A stretch of DNA of 64,000 nt from Dioscorea cayenensis subsp. rotundata (GCF_009730915.1 NC_052488.1:23845868-23909867); one strand, 5' to 3'; counted from the first letter of the stretch, positions 11,131-22,951 are shown. Numbers and translations are program-made. The notes: a model not told the origin generated them from the sequence alone.

Positions 11131-12989
11131 CTGATGGCGCTGGATAAATATCGCATGCAATCATACCTAGCTATACTCTGTTTCCGTTTAGAATGTGAAA
11201 GGACGTTTACTTGTCCACTTTGTTTCTGCGGGGTAGATTTTCAAAGCTTGGCGTCACATCCAAATTATTGTGACCAGTCCGCCATCGCGTCACATCCAAA
11301 TTATTACACGAACAAGTATGGCCTAACAATTTTACTTGAATTAATTCAATTACTTCATTTTAAATGAACAAGCCCCGTTCAGTATATGTTCAAAAAAAAT
11401 ATATATATATATATATATATATATTATGGGTTTTCATTCAAAAAATTTTTAGATCATTAGTTCCTGTCTCTTTGGCAAATAAATTCGAACTTCAATTATA
11501 CATCACACTCATAAAATAAACAATTTCATGCAACCCAGTGCATATATATTTTTTTAATAATTTGTAAATTACGCTGCTTCAGTTTGTAAAAATTTGACAT
11601 GTTATAATTAAAAATTAAAAATTTATCCAATTTTTCAGCGTTAGGATAAGTTTAAGAAAAATCTTTTAATATTATTAATAATAATAAAATTAACTTGAAA
11701 ATCAAATTAAATGAGGTGATGAGCATAAGCGGCGAGCAATGAAATGTAAAACAATTTAACTTAACTAGTATCAAATTAACTTGAAAATCAAATTATAAGT
11801 ATCACATTTTGTAAATTCATATTTAGAATAATAAATAAAAAGTTCACAAGTTCTAATTTAGAATACTACCACTAAAATATAGATCTGTAGATAATCCTTC
11901 AAACAATTCAAATTCTTTTATATTAATTAAAAAAATAAATATATATATTCTATAATAACAATTTACGCAAAACCAACAATTTCAATATTTTGTAAATGCA
12001 TATCCATGAGATAAATTTAAACAAAATAGGCGTCTCATTTTTTTTTCTAAAAATAAGCATTTAATTACATGAAAGATAAAATAATTATATGTATTATTAT
12101 AAAAATTTCAATTAATTTAGATTTCATCAAAATCACTTACATGAACTTCGGTTAATTGGTGAAAAATACAGTATTAAGATCCAAATCACTTGGATTAATT
12201 TAATAACACTTAACTCTAATACACTTGCCCAACATGCAAAACTAAAGACAATATATTGCATGCGCAATAGATTTTTGAAAACAGATATTTCGTTAGAATT
12301 GAATAGTCCCAAAAAACAATTATTCTACCCTAGTTCTTTATTTTTTCCGTAAGATTTTCACAAGCCAGGGTGTTGTACGGCATGGCTGGCACAACATCTG
12401 CTAAGCCCATGCACATGAACAGAGTCTCACATGGCCAGTGTTGGCCCTTTGAGGGGCTGCCTACTTGAATAATGCATGACATGCACGGAGGTTTGGCTTA
12501 CCAAGTCCGCATGCACATCAACAGATAATAGATTCTCTCTCCCTTAATTATATTTATGTATATATTTTATTTTTTTAATAAAATAAGTAGAAATCTAATA
12601 AAGTGTGGTTTGTTTATTTTTTAAATTAAAAATTTTTAATTAAAATTTTAAAATTACGTATACTGCCATTACTTTAGTGTAGTTATTATTTCATTTCCCT
12701 TTTATGTTAAAAATTCGAGAAGGGTTCACATTCTACTCGTGGCTTCTCCAAAATTTTCAAAAAAAAAATAAAATTATATTATTATATAAACTTAAAATTA
12801 TATACGATAGAATGAATATTTTTCAAAGACTAAAACTAATTTTATATTGTCTTTAAATAAAATTTGTGAGAAAATTTGTCATATGTATATATATATATAT
12901 ATATACACACGTCAAAGCAGCTCCTAAAAGAGATACAATAAGTATACATATCTAAAAACTCTATGTTTGAATTTACGTAATGAAATCCA
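11131..12989. other. AT-rich intergenic stretch
   Basis: No gene was supported; reading frames are short and low in complexity. It holds AT runs at 11399-11423 and 12883-12904. An island of more balanced composition at about 12360-12540 ('gcatggctggcacaacatc', 'ggcccttt') could be a gene or promoter remnant, but I recognise nothing in it. Confidence 0.35.
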
Positions 12990-13650
12990 TGTCACGCCAT
13001 GAATTCGGCTCGTCAGACCCAGACGAATGGCCACACACTCATAATGCATAACACAATAGGCATGTAAGACGCCAAAACCTATTACAAAACAGAACATATA
13101 ATCTATTATAACTGTAAATTCCAAAAGTTAAAATCAGAAATTTATAAAAAATTTACTAAATACAAACTCATAGTTTACAATATAAACAAAATTATAGCTT
13201 AACCTACACCATGGATAGGCTTGTTATTTATTCACTCTCGATGAGTTATTATACTCCTCAACTGAAAAAAAATTAACAACTAGATTATGAGCTAATCAGC
13301 CCAATAAACAACCACTAAAAATGTTGTGATCATAAAAAGTCTCAAAAATTTAGAATAAAAATCAGTTTTATGATATAGCTGAACATCCCAAAATACAATT
13401 CAGAAACAAAATAAAAACATCCAACAGAGCCTAATTTTCAGATAAATACAATATGTCTCCCAATAACTATGGTCAAAACAAAAATATCATAGTTCATTTG
13501 TTTATCCTCCCTCGGTGAGCTATGATAGCAGGACTTGATCCAACAACAATAAAAAAAATCACAAAAGGCAAAATCTTTCAAATAACATATATTAGACAAT
13601 AAATTAAAAGTCTAGTCACTCATAAGATCTCATATCTTTATAGAGACGCA
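12990..13650 (-). mobile_element. Diverged LTR fossil, relative of 9774-10628
   Basis: It begins TGTCACGCCATGAATTC and follows the other copy through 'cggctcgtcagaccca', 'aacaaccactaaaaatgttg' and the 'cggtgagct' segment. No primer site lies beside it, so it looks like a lone, truncated LTR. It is broken, and old judging by divergence. Confidence 0.5.
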
Positions 13651-13654
13651 AATA

Positions 13655-15340
13655 TACATGTCGATCGCGTAATAATAATGTGTGTAAAGCAGAGTGTCAG
13701 TCCACAGGGAAGAAAGAAAATAGTACTAATAGCCCTAATTCTGAAAAATAGCCTATGCGATAAAATGATTATGTGTAAACAAAAGAAAGTAAGAACAAGA
13801 AATACTGTAACTAGCATGAGTGAAATCAAAGGAAGAAATGATGTTCGGGCATACAATCCCTCTAGAGTTATGAAGTATAGGACAAAGGTTGTCTATGTTT
13901 GTAATTTTATTTGGACCGAGAGGTTTCCAGAATTATAATAAACCTTGATTTGTCAGGTGAAGAATAACTTAATAGATGTAGAGCTGGTACAAACATCCAC
14001 ACAATCGCATTAACTCTCTATGAAACCTCACTATAAGCTAATGACAATCTATTAAATAGATAATTACCCTCGAAAAGAAAGATTACCTTTAATCCGAATA
14101 CAAAGTAGAAATGTGATTTCTCCTAAAATCTACTCTATATGCTTGTAAAGAACACAGAGATTATCATTAACTCACTCCGGAGAATTGAGAGAGATGAAAT
14201 CTCCAAAGTACCCTATACCCAGGTTTACACACAATTCTCTCTAATCACGGCATGCCTATTCTAGGTGGGTATTTCTACTCGTCAAATGCACATCAAGTAT
14301 GATATATAGATAGGGCATTTGCCTCATTAGCAACCAAGCATTCAAACACACAATTAGATTCACATAGAAATAATTGCAATTAAGAAAACAATTAAAGGAT
14401 CAAGGATCCAACTACCCATGTCAATGAAATAAACCCTAGAGTTTAACTATGCCCAAACATTTAACAAATTAGCCCTACAATAATAGAGGGCAAGCATTCA
14501 AGACACAAGATATAGGAGGAAACATGGGAAACATGAAAATCCCTAGGAAAGCTTCCACGCACGGTGCCAATGTGAGCTTGACACTACGATCTCCAATCCC
14601 CTTCAATGTGGATCCAAATCTCCCTTGGAATAGCCCCTTGAGTGCTAGAGATTTATCTCATTTCTTCCGTCACTTTGCCTCCAAGAATCGCCCAAAAGAA
14701 AAGCCAAGAATGCCCTAAAAATCTTTATAAGTTCTATTTATACCCATTTACTTACAGGATACTTACGGGCATAAGGACTGGCCATAAAAGAGCTGAAGAA
14801 GATGGTCGCGAGATTTATGGAAACACTTTCGACCGTAAATCATATCCGTAAGGTCTTCTATTTGGGTTATGGTCCAACTTATGGCCGTAAGGGCTGGATC
14901 GTAAGTTCCACAATTCTGCTTTCTACAACCTCACTTACGAGCGTAAGTTGTAGTCGTAAGCTCCTCTTGATGTTTCTTATGGGCTTACCGTAAGCCTTGC
15001 TTGTAAAATTCTCTGATTTGACTCTAAATAATTCTTATGCCCATAAGGTTTTTTTGAAAGTACTTACGATCGTAAGGTAGGCCGCAAGCTTTCCGTAAGC
15101 TGTCTGTAAGCCACTAAGTTTGCGCTGTCTTTAATTAAATGATACCGAGAGAGAGTTCCAACTTCTTCGATTAAGGTTTTGAATGCTTCTTATGGCTCTC
15201 TCTCATCTTGAAGTCCTACTCTAAGCCTAAGAATGTGCTACACACTAGATTTAGTATCGAATACCACAATATAATTCTAATACAAATCAAATGAGTATAG
15301 AAAATGATATAAAATATATGAATGTTATACACTCATCAGG
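13655..15340 (-). mobile_element. LTR fossil with palindrome array (fullest copy of its family)
   Basis: On the minus strand it runs from TGATGAGTGTATAAC near 15340 through repeated TTACGG/CCGTAA palindromes (about 14750-15130), a 'gggtataaatagaac' TATA box (near 14735-14750) and a 'gtggactgacac' segment near 13700. It is related to 4127-5275 and 5548-6830. The length and terminal style suggest a long LTR of the Tat/Athila branch of Ty3, but without coding parts this is tentative. No paired LTR is visible. Broken and old. Confidence 0.5.
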
Positions 15341-16038
15341 TTTAAAGTTTGGTATGAAGATAAAAAAAAATATTTCCACATCTATAAACCAAAATAATAA
15401 AGGGGTGAGAGGACTTTTGTACTGAATATATTCGAAGAGGCATAAAATAGGAGTTGTCATTCAATTTTCACATTCTCACTGATCTCTTGCTAGATTAATT
15501 GAGAAAGGAATGTGATATAAGTAAGAGCATATAAATTTTGTTAAAATAATCTCAAATTCTAGATCATTATAGAAAAAATTAAATAATTTATAAATTTCAG
15601 GCATCTAATTAGTTATCTTCAATTTTGGATTAGGAATTACAAATAGAATTAATTAAATAAAAACTAAGACTTAATATATAAATATATTTTCAAAGTAATT
15701 GAGAGAAATTAATATATCTAACAATTCATAATTAATCATAAAAATGAATAATTGTCTAGTTTTCATAATCATGGTTTTCTAAAGGTAAGTATATAAAAAC
15801 ATAAGAAACAAGAAACTAGATATCATAATTCAGAGTTTTCAAATGGTAAGTACATAAAAACATCAGGTGAGAACCCCATCTATTAACAATAATTAGTTTT
15901 TTATTAATCATGGTTTATCTATTATATTAAAAGAAAACAATAGTTAGTTTGCCTAGTTAATTAACTATGAATTAGTTGAGAGTCAATCTAAGAGGATATT
16001 ATAGGTTTTTTTTGTTTATTCTAAAGTTATTTTTATAT
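15341..16038. other. AT-rich intergenic stretch
   Basis: No gene. It contains two partly similar phrases at about 15767-15815 and 15831-15870 ('gtaagtat(c)ataaaaacat'), a small local duplication. Confidence 0.4.
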
Positions 16039-16309
16039 GGTTTAATTGTCGTAATTTTCTGCTTTTTTAGTTCTTTTAATACTTTTATGTACAATTAAGT
16101 CCTCATATTTAGTCGAGTTGGATCATTCTAGTCCACGCAATATTTTTAAGTACAATTAAATACTTGCAATTTACACTTGTCCATCTACACCGCGAAATTA
16201 AAATGATTCAACTCGACTAAATATGAGGATTTAATTGTAACTAAAAATATTGAAAAGATTAAAAGGACAGAAAATACACAATTACATGGACCTATATAGC
16301 AATTAAACC
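16039..16309. mobile_element. Inverted-repeat MITE with 9-base flanking repeats (Mutator-like)
   Basis: The termini GGTTTAATTG and CAATTAAACC are perfect inverted repeats, and long inner arms pair ('cctcatatttagtcgagttg' near 16102 with 'caactcgactaaatatgagg' near 16209). The flanks TTTTTATAT (16030-16038) and TTTTTATGT (16310-16318) match at 8 of 9 bases, the target-duplication length of Mutator-like elements. There is no transposase. Confidence 0.65.
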
Positions 16310-16480
16310 TTTTTATGTCAGTTAATATCTTCTCTAAACACAGAGTTTTAAAAAAAAAAACCACGGCACTATGGTGGCGTCTCTGGGCGATTTGTTTTTT
16401 GTTTTACGCAGTGGCCTGCTCTTGTCTCTCTTGCTTCCTTTTGTACCATTCTCTAATTTTAACCATGATATGTCTTTGGA

Positions 16481-16515
<35 letters not shown>

Positions 16516-16732
16516 TTTATTTTATTTTTATTTTATTTTGTAAGAGGATGATGATGTTATTAAACCTTCGAACCACGCGTGATGGTTTAATTTTCAAGAG
16601 CAACCGCACGCATATCATGATATACATAATAGTAGGAAAACAGAGGCAAAAGAAGTAGAATTAAGACGCATGCAATATGACTGCTGCGCTAGCTTATTAT
16701 TATAATTATTAAAAGCAAGAAGATGGATATGA
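16310..16732. other. 3' flank of the second lectin
   Basis: T-rich DNA with (TTA)n at 16484-16517. A piece at about 16370-16480 has the look of a LINE 3' end but lacks the tail motif. The rest is probably the lectin 3' untranslated region. Confidence 0.3.
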
Positions 16733-17245
16733 TCATTGCTTCTCGTTAGTGACCATGTCAATGCGTTTGTTGGAGGTGAGCTTCTTGTTGGCAAAGAGAG
16801 AAGAAGAACCAGTGCCGCTGTTCCATATCTTCTCACCATAGATCACCACGTTACGATCTGGTTGCAAGACCAGGATGTATTCGCCCGGAAAGTATTTTCC
16901 ATCGTTGCTCTTCCAGACAGCGATGGGAAAAAGGATGCCTTCATTGTAGATGGACAGGTACCCATTTCTCTCAAGTTTGGTGTAGCAATTGGAGCCTTTG
17001 CCGGATGTTCCCGATGACCACACCGAGGAGCCATCTTCATACAGGACTAAGTTGCAGTCTTTGCCCATATAAAGTGTGTATTCGTTCATGGTTAGGCCTT
17101 GTCCTGCCTTGAGCGTATCCCCTGAAAACATAATATATCTTGCTGTGCATGAAGGAGCATGATGAGTTATAATAATTAGCACAATCGGGAAGAGGATGCT
17201 CATAAGAGCAGAAGCAGAGCGAACTTGGAAGTTTGCCATGTTCAA
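16733..17245 (-). CDS. GNA-type lectin with one intact sugar site
   Basis: Single-exon gene for a 170-residue secreted lectin-like precursor. It has a long hydrophobic signal region (residues 11-28) and a mature start near ARYIMFSGDTLKAGQG. Of the three QxDxNxVxY mannose motifs, the third is perfect (128-136, QPDRNVVIY), the first has lost its Gln (61-69, GKDCNLVLY) and the second is strongly changed (92-100, ERNGYLSIY). The loop before the third site carries extra residues (GILFPIAVWKSNDGKYFP). Cys64 and Cys87 keep the disulfide. Met3 at 17239 is an alternative start. The frame is clean, so it is probably expressed, but it likely binds fewer or different sugars. A TATA box lies about 70 bases above. 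It is the middle gene of the lectin cluster and shares strand with the first. Confidence 0.9.
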   Translation of the reverse strand: MNMANFQVRSASALMSILFPIVLIIITHHAPSCTARYIMFSGDTLKAGQGLTMNEYTLYMGKDCNLVLYEDGSSVWSSGTSGKGSNCYTKLERNGYLSIYNEGILFPIAVWKSNDGKYFPGEYILVLQPDRNVVIYGEKIWNSGTGSSSLFANKKLTSNKRIDMVTNEKQ

Positions 17246-17313
17246 CAGTACTCTGTTATTAATTGCTCGCTAGCTATATTACTTTGATCCTGCATGGCTT
17301 CACTATCTGATCT

Positions 17314-17323
17314 CTATTTATAG
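17314..17323 (-). promoter_or_regulatory. TATA box of the second lectin gene
   Basis: CTATAAATAG on the minus strand, the same 10-mer as in the other lectin promoters. Confidence 0.7.
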
Positions 17324-17407
17324 ACGGACCATGGCCTGTGATGATCATTGATCAAGGGGATGTATCAGTATCACACTTTTAGACTCCACACCTACCACCA
17401 CATGCCA

Positions 17408-17570
17408 GTGGTCCACATAATATGGATAATTAAAAATATCAAAATATTCATTGAGGTAGCAGAGCAGGTTTTGTCGGACAGCGAGGCGCCACTGGTGGGA
17501 AAGTGATCCACGTAATATGAATAATTATAAAAATTAAAACATATTTAATGATAGAGTAGGTTTTGTTGGA
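17408..17570. repeat. Direct repeat in the second lectin's promoter
   Basis: Two copies of about 70 bases lie at 17408-17478 and 17503-17570 ('tccac(a/g)taatatg.ataatta' through 'caggttttgtcgga' / 'taggttttgttgga'). They lie about 165-325 bases above the start codon. Confidence 0.65.
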
Positions 17571-18702
17571 TCCGCAATCCTATTATGCTTGCAGTAAGTA
17601 ATGAGTCGACATCATTTCATTTGAAATTTTGATGTCTTTGTCAAATGGTAGATCCACCATTTACGGTTGAAAGTTATTACAGTTGATGATCATTGTGCTT
17701 GTAAATCAATTTTTGGTTTGAGCTGCACGGGAAATTCCCCTGTTTAACTTTGGTTCCATTGTAAACGAGTACTGCATTATCAAAGCAGCTTTTACCCAAA
17801 TAAGTACCTGCTGCAAATGTGTGATAGAGATTATCCCTGACTCCACTAGGTTAATTAGCCACTGACTCGTATCAGATAGATGTAATTAGCTTTCCTTTTC
17901 GCTGATCAAACAAAATTCAGCATCCAGCGGATATATTGAAGATGCATGCTGTTCGCCCATTACATCCACTGGTTTGTCAGGTGGTTGTTGCAAAATCAGT
18001 GTATGGGCAAGACTTTGGATGGAATCTTTTCCACGGGAATACTATAGTAATATTGTAGTTATAATGTGGTCTCAGGGTTTGTTTATATGATTCAGATAAA
18101 TTCTCTATGGACAGGTGGTATATCTCTCTTTTTATGATTGTAGGAAATTATTTAAGTCATCTATATAATTGATGTATTTTTATACTTATTTGTCCCATGG
18201 CATGTTCCATGGCAATGCTGGTCACTTTTGGAAAGAAAATTGCATGCATGGTAACAATTAATCACGCCACAATATATATGTACATTTTAGTAAAGAAAAA
18301 ACCCATTAAATGTGTGATCAGATTTTTCAAAGTAATAAATTGATTTCTCCTCCTCAGTACTACTTTCTTAATTCAGGTTAAATTTGATGTGAATAATTTA
18401 ATTGCCAGAAGTGAGTTTAAATAGAATCAACGTACAGAATTAATTTATTGTTATTAAGCCTTCTAATTTTTAATGGGTTGTTTCATAATAAGATACACGG
18501 GAGACACATGTTCATCTCAATCATCAGACATAGCCGACCATTGAATACCATTTATGATGCTTGTACATCATAATCACCAAATTTTGTCATTATTAGGTGC
18601 AGTAACATGCATCTACATGCGTCTTCAATAATGCTAAAGCAAAGAGAGGCTTATCTTCATGATATTTCACGATATAATCTGAACTTGTTTCAATAATGCA
18701 AC
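17571..18702. other. Intergenic stretch between lectins 2 and 3
   Basis: The two genes are divergent, so this holds distal promoter sequence of both. No gene or recognisable element was seen. Confidence 0.4.
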
Positions 18703-19235
18703 ATGGTTAAAAAGTGTCCACAGCTGTGACTGTGAGACACTGAGACCGACATGCAATGACACATTTAAACAAAACGTGATCAAACAGAAATACCAAGAAA
18801 TACCAAGAAGTAAAAAAAATCAGAGAAATATCAAGGTCTGTAGACAAAATGTACTCTCTTATCTTGCCCATTTATTGACTGATTGACATGTGTGGATATC
18901 TGTGGTTGAGGGTTGGAATCGTGGGGCATGAGAGAGGGCTATAATTGGTGGTGGTGGGTACAATTTTGAAGGACTTCCATCGACTAAAAATGGATAGATA
19001 TATATATATATATATATATATGCGCAGTGCGCTGGCTTAATTATGACCAAGACATTTCATCTCCAAAGTAATGCATGGTTGAGAACGTGTCCACGACTGA
19101 GACACTGACACTGACACTGATACTGACACTGAAAGAACAGTACAATAAATCGTGATAATAAAAAGTAAAACAAAGGTCTACCGGCCAAACCTACTCCAGA
19201 TGCATGTCTTGCCCATTTATGGATTGATTTACACC
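18703..19235. repeat. Tandem duplication in the third lectin's promoter
   Basis: A segment starting 'catggttaaaaagtgtccac' (18702) recurs starting 'catggttgagaacgtgtccac' minus its last base (19075). Both then run through 'gactg.gagacactgac', 'aa..cgtgat', 'aaggtct' and 'cttgcccatttat.gattga'. The units are offset by about 370 bases and a (TA)n run (18999-19020) separates them. The proximal copy ends about 110 bases above the TATA box. Confidence 0.65.
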
Positions 19236-19344
19236 TGTCTGGATGTGCATTGCAATTATTAGTGAGAGAGAAAGGCATGAATGGTAGTGTTCGGTAGAAT
19301 GCGAGACTCAATACTCGAGCCTCCTCGTAGTTCTTGCTTTTATC

Positions 19345-19354
19345 TATAAATAGA
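19345..19354 (+). promoter_or_regulatory. TATA box of the third lectin gene
   Basis: CTATAAATAG, 85 bases above the start codon and identical to the boxes of the other lectin genes. Confidence 0.7.
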
Positions 19355-19438
19355 GGCTGAAAGCTACAATCGGTCATTACAGTGGAGAGCTGATCATATA
19401 GAGTTAATTTGTAGCTAAATAACCAACAACCACCAAGC

Positions 19439-19963
19439 ATGTCAATATCCCCAGCAACGATTCTCATATTCCTCTCAGTTTCAGCCACCCTCTTGCTCTT
19501 AACTCCTCAGTACTGCATGGCCAAAACCATGCTGTTCACTGGGCAGAAATTGGAGGAAGGTGAGTACCTCACATGGGGACCTTATAAACTTGTTATGGAG
19601 GATACCTGTGACCTTATCTTGTATGAAGCGGGAGAAAGCATCTGGCATACCAACACATACCACTTTGCAAAGCATTGTTACCTCACACTCAAGAATAATG
19701 GGAACCTTGTGATGTATTCCGGTCAACGTCAGTTGTGGCAGAGCGACTCGTATGGACCATTAGGAAACTATGTCTTTGTTCTTCAAGAGAATGGTGATCT
19801 CGCTATTTATGGAGACGTCATGTGGACGACCAACACCAATGTCGTTAACTACTCTGGTGTAAGTATTGATGCAACCCTAAATAACGGCACATCCAATGCT
19901 GTCGGTGCTACCACAACTTATAAGAACCCTGCCGGCATGGCCATGACCACCATGTCAAAGTGA
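19439..19963 (+). CDS. GNA-like lectin homologue lacking the strict sugar sites
   Basis: Single-exon gene for a 174-residue precursor. Residues 1-28 are a signal peptide (core ILIFLSVSATLLLLT, end YCMA), and the mature chain starts KTMLFTGQKLEEGEYL. The fold pattern of the family is kept, with tryptophans and Cys57/Cys80 in place of the usual disulfide, but none of the three mannose motifs is strict: 54-62 reads EDTCDLILY, 85-93 KNNGNLVMY and 116-124 QENGDLAIY. It has two N-glycosylation sequons (NYS and NGT) in the C-terminal part. The clean frame and good promoter argue for a functional gene whose sugar binding is lost or altered, as is known for some members of this superfamily. It is divergent from the second lectin. 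Confidence 0.88.
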   Translation: MSISPATILIFLSVSATLLLLTPQYCMAKTMLFTGQKLEEGEYLTWGPYKLVMEDTCDLILYEAGESIWHTNTYHFAKHCYLTLKNNGNLVMYSGQRQLWQSDSYGPLGNYVFVLQENGDLAIYGDVMWTTNTNVVNYSGVSIDATLNNGTSNAVGATTTYKNPAGMAMTTMSK

Positions 19964-20667
19964 TATGTGAATTTCGAAATCTAAGCTTAATCTCTCTGAG
20001 TTTAATAAATAAGAGCATGATCCTGCTATTTACTCTCTTCACCTGTGGTATATATCTATGCATGGCTTCATGTTATCTATCTACCTAAGTACAAAACATT
20101 ATTTAAGTACTTAAATAATCATGATCTCTCTTTTGTGCATGCATACGTGACCATTGGAAGTAACTGCGGTTTATTTTATTGCAATCCATGATTTTTTTCA
20201 AAGACAAAATTTCCCTTTATAAGAGAGCTTTATACTTTTAAATTCCCATCGCGTTCTTTGTTTTCAACTGACATTCTCATCAATTATTTATGCAAGGTAG
20301 TAAATGTAGATGAAAAAAAAAAACTTTTTAACCATTCTTTGTAACAGAAATAAGAGTATATGAGCTTTGTCTATCCCATCTACCACAAGTTCCCTCGGTG
20401 ATTAATTTTTTTAAGTTTATTTTTTTGTTTTGTTTTAGAGTTGTGATATGTTATTTCTTTTATATATTGGTTTTATACTGGTTTTAACTCTCAATAAATT
20501 ATGGTTTATTCAACTCTATAAATACATAGAGATTTAAAAAAATAAATATTAATGTGAGAAATCCTTAAGATTATACAAAAATTTTATGATAATTATTGTT
20601 AAAATAAGTAAAAATTTGAGTATATGGCTTTCTATATTGTGTTTTAATAAGATTTTATTATTTTAAG
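19964..20667. other. 3' flank of the third lectin
   Basis: A candidate polyadenylation signal 'tttaataaataag' lies about 35 bases after the stop codon. The rest is AT-rich with no gene seen. Confidence 0.4.
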
Positions 20668-20734
20668 TCGATATGGTCAGTGTTTAACCCCCTAGTAACA
20701 AGGTTAGTGCCTAATTTAAATGGAGACTAAACGT
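20668..20734. mobile_element. Short fragment of the 9.77-10.63 kb LTR family
   Basis: 'cgatatggtcagtgtttaac' matches 'cgatacggtcagtgtttaac' near 10414. The copia-like LTR at 20735 is inserted beside or into this older piece. Confidence 0.5.
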
Positions 20735-22184
20735 TGTTAGTTCCAGAGGGGTAGGTGTGTAAGGTAAACACTCAATCTCACCAGAAATTAAAACACACAT
20801 ATGCAAGAGAAAGAAGACACACAAATTGGTTACCCAATTCGGCAGAATCTTACCTACAGCTGGGGGGTCAAGCCTGGAGAAACAATCCACTGAAAGAGAT
20901 GATAGAATAAAAAGTACAACACTCGACCTTAATCACTCAAGACAAAGAATGCACTCTTAAGATTGTCCGAAGCCCACTCTCCTCAACCCTCACCAGAGGG
21001 TCTCTCACTCGTGGCTCATCTTAAATCTTCAAGCAGACTATCTTATATAGACGCACCTACGTCCTTCCTCTTTTAAAATTCTCCGTGGCTTCCTAACTTG
21101 GATACCTTCCAAAGTTAGATGTTGCAACACCCAGTTACAACACTGCTCACCTTATTGAACATGACTGACTTCTAGGCTTCTAGCCAGTTGCACTCAAACT
21201 TGAGACACCTTCAACCCTCCCGGTTCCTTCAGTCCGCTTCGTAGAGCTCCTCCTGCCTACAATCGCTTCCTTCCTCGTGTCACTTTAGCATGCCCCTCTC
21301 CCGAGAGACGCGCCTACCAAGGCACACGCAACCATCTCACCAAAGATGGTCACCTAAGATCTCCCGATCTTCTTTCCAAACTTGGTCCAAGTTTGCAAGT
21401 TTGGTCTTCCCATGCGATCTTCGTTTGATTCATAGAAATATTGTTACTAAACTTAATCTCCTCTCATCCAAGTTTAGCCTTCAATATCTTCAAGCATAAT
21501 TTTCAATCATCCATGCTTGGATCTTCAAATCTTCAATCATATCTCAAGTCATCTTCAACCAATCTCCCATATGTGATTTGTCTCCTTAAATAGCTCCGCC
21601 CATAATTAGCTTTTAGATCTTCATTCAAATTGTGTTGCTAAATATGGTCTTGATAATCACATTGGCTTGTTCTTGCTTTCTTAGTTTGTGTCTTCAAATA
21701 GCTTCGCACCAAACTAAGTTTGTCCTTGCCTATCTTAGTTTGTGTCTTCAAATAACTTCACACCAAACTAAGCTCCATGCAATCTTCATGATGATCTTTT
21801 ATTCTTTCCAACAATAGAATATTCCTCTCTTTAAGATAAATCTTTCCTAAAAAGGAGTTCTATCAAATATATGATTTATCATCCGGGACCTTACCAATGA
21901 TAGATAAAATCATGCTTAAGATAGAACTTACCCTTCTTGAAGAGATTCTTTTAACTTGATGCGCTTTCCACAATTAGTTGATCATTACATGAACCATGAG
22001 AGGAATCTCACTAAACATAGTCTCCCATCATAATCTTCTAGCCCTCATATCTTTTCATGTCATGTCACCAAGCTTTAGCCACATCATCATCATAGTCATT
22101 TCTCCTTTTTGCCCAGTCATTTTTCTTTGTCATGTCACCTCTTGGCTTGTCACATAATTTCAACCCACTTCGTCACACCTAACA
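20735..22184 (-). mobile_element. Solo LTR fossil, copia-like
   Basis: On the plus strand it begins TGTTAG and ends CTAACA, 6-base inverted termini, about 1450 bases long. The flanking five bases AACGT (20730-20734) and AACAT (22185-22189) match at four of five, fitting a target duplication. The motif 'ggttacccaattcggc' and the long LTR suggest a Ty1/copia (Maximus/SIRE-like) element read on the minus strand, with a TATA-like 'ctatataag' near 21049. There is no internal region, hence solo. Moderately old. Confidence 0.6.
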
Positions 22185-22490
22185 AACATATTTATATCAA
22201 AATAACTTTGTTATGAAAAACAAAACATAATTTTAGACAAATCAAGATTTGCATGAATTTTGTCGGGTTCTGATTTTAACCGGAATTAAATTAGTCAGGT
22301 TGAATATTTTCTAACTCAAACTAAACAAGATTAATTGTTTGAAGCCTGACCCAATCCAATTACTGAATCCGCTTATGCACCCTGCTTCAGTGAGCCCTCC
22401 CATTTCTCATATAGGACAATTACCTAGGCTCCCTTGATCATAGTTTTAATAATTTGGAAAAACCTAAAAATTTATTATATAATTAGCTTT

Positions 22491-22536
<46 letters not shown>

Positions 22537-22589
22537 GGTCACTCAACTTTTAAACGTGCATGTGCTTATTATCAAAATTGCTCACTTGC
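22185..22589. other. Spacer with a long (TTA)n microsatellite
   Basis: (TTA/ATT)n at 22494-22537. No gene. Confidence 0.5.
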
Positions 22590-22951
22590 TCATATCTTGG
22601 TTCTCTATCTGCGCAGAGGGTCCCCAAAGAGAAGATTTCAAGTTCTATGGCGACTGTGCGACGGAGTCTGGAGTGTATGGGTTCTCGTTTCAGAGGTCAG
22701 TGTTGATGCTCCTGTGGCCGAGGAGGCTCCCTCTGCTGTCAGGGATTAGAGTTTTTCTAGTTTTTATGGTCAGGGAGGAGGCCAGTTGTTCCTCTGGATG
22801 CTTGTTGTTTTTGTCTTTTGGTTGAGCGGAGGTACCACATCTAGTGGTATGTCACTTGCGGTGTTTTCTTCCCCGGTGTGGGGGTGGTCTATTGTTTCTG
22901 TTTATATTCCTTTAATTTAAAGTGGTTTATCCATCTTTTCAAAAAAAAAAA
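22590..22951 (+). mobile_element. LINE 3' end fragment
   Basis: A G/T-rich stretch of the L1 3' type ends with 'aaagtggtttatccat', 'cttttc' and an A10 tail (22918-22951), the tail motif shared by the other LINE ends in this window. No intact reading frame. Confidence 0.55.

Noticed and set aside
14524-14993. Short open frames within the palindrome-rich region
   Set aside because: They lie inside an LTR fossil and translate its repeats; no gene similarity.
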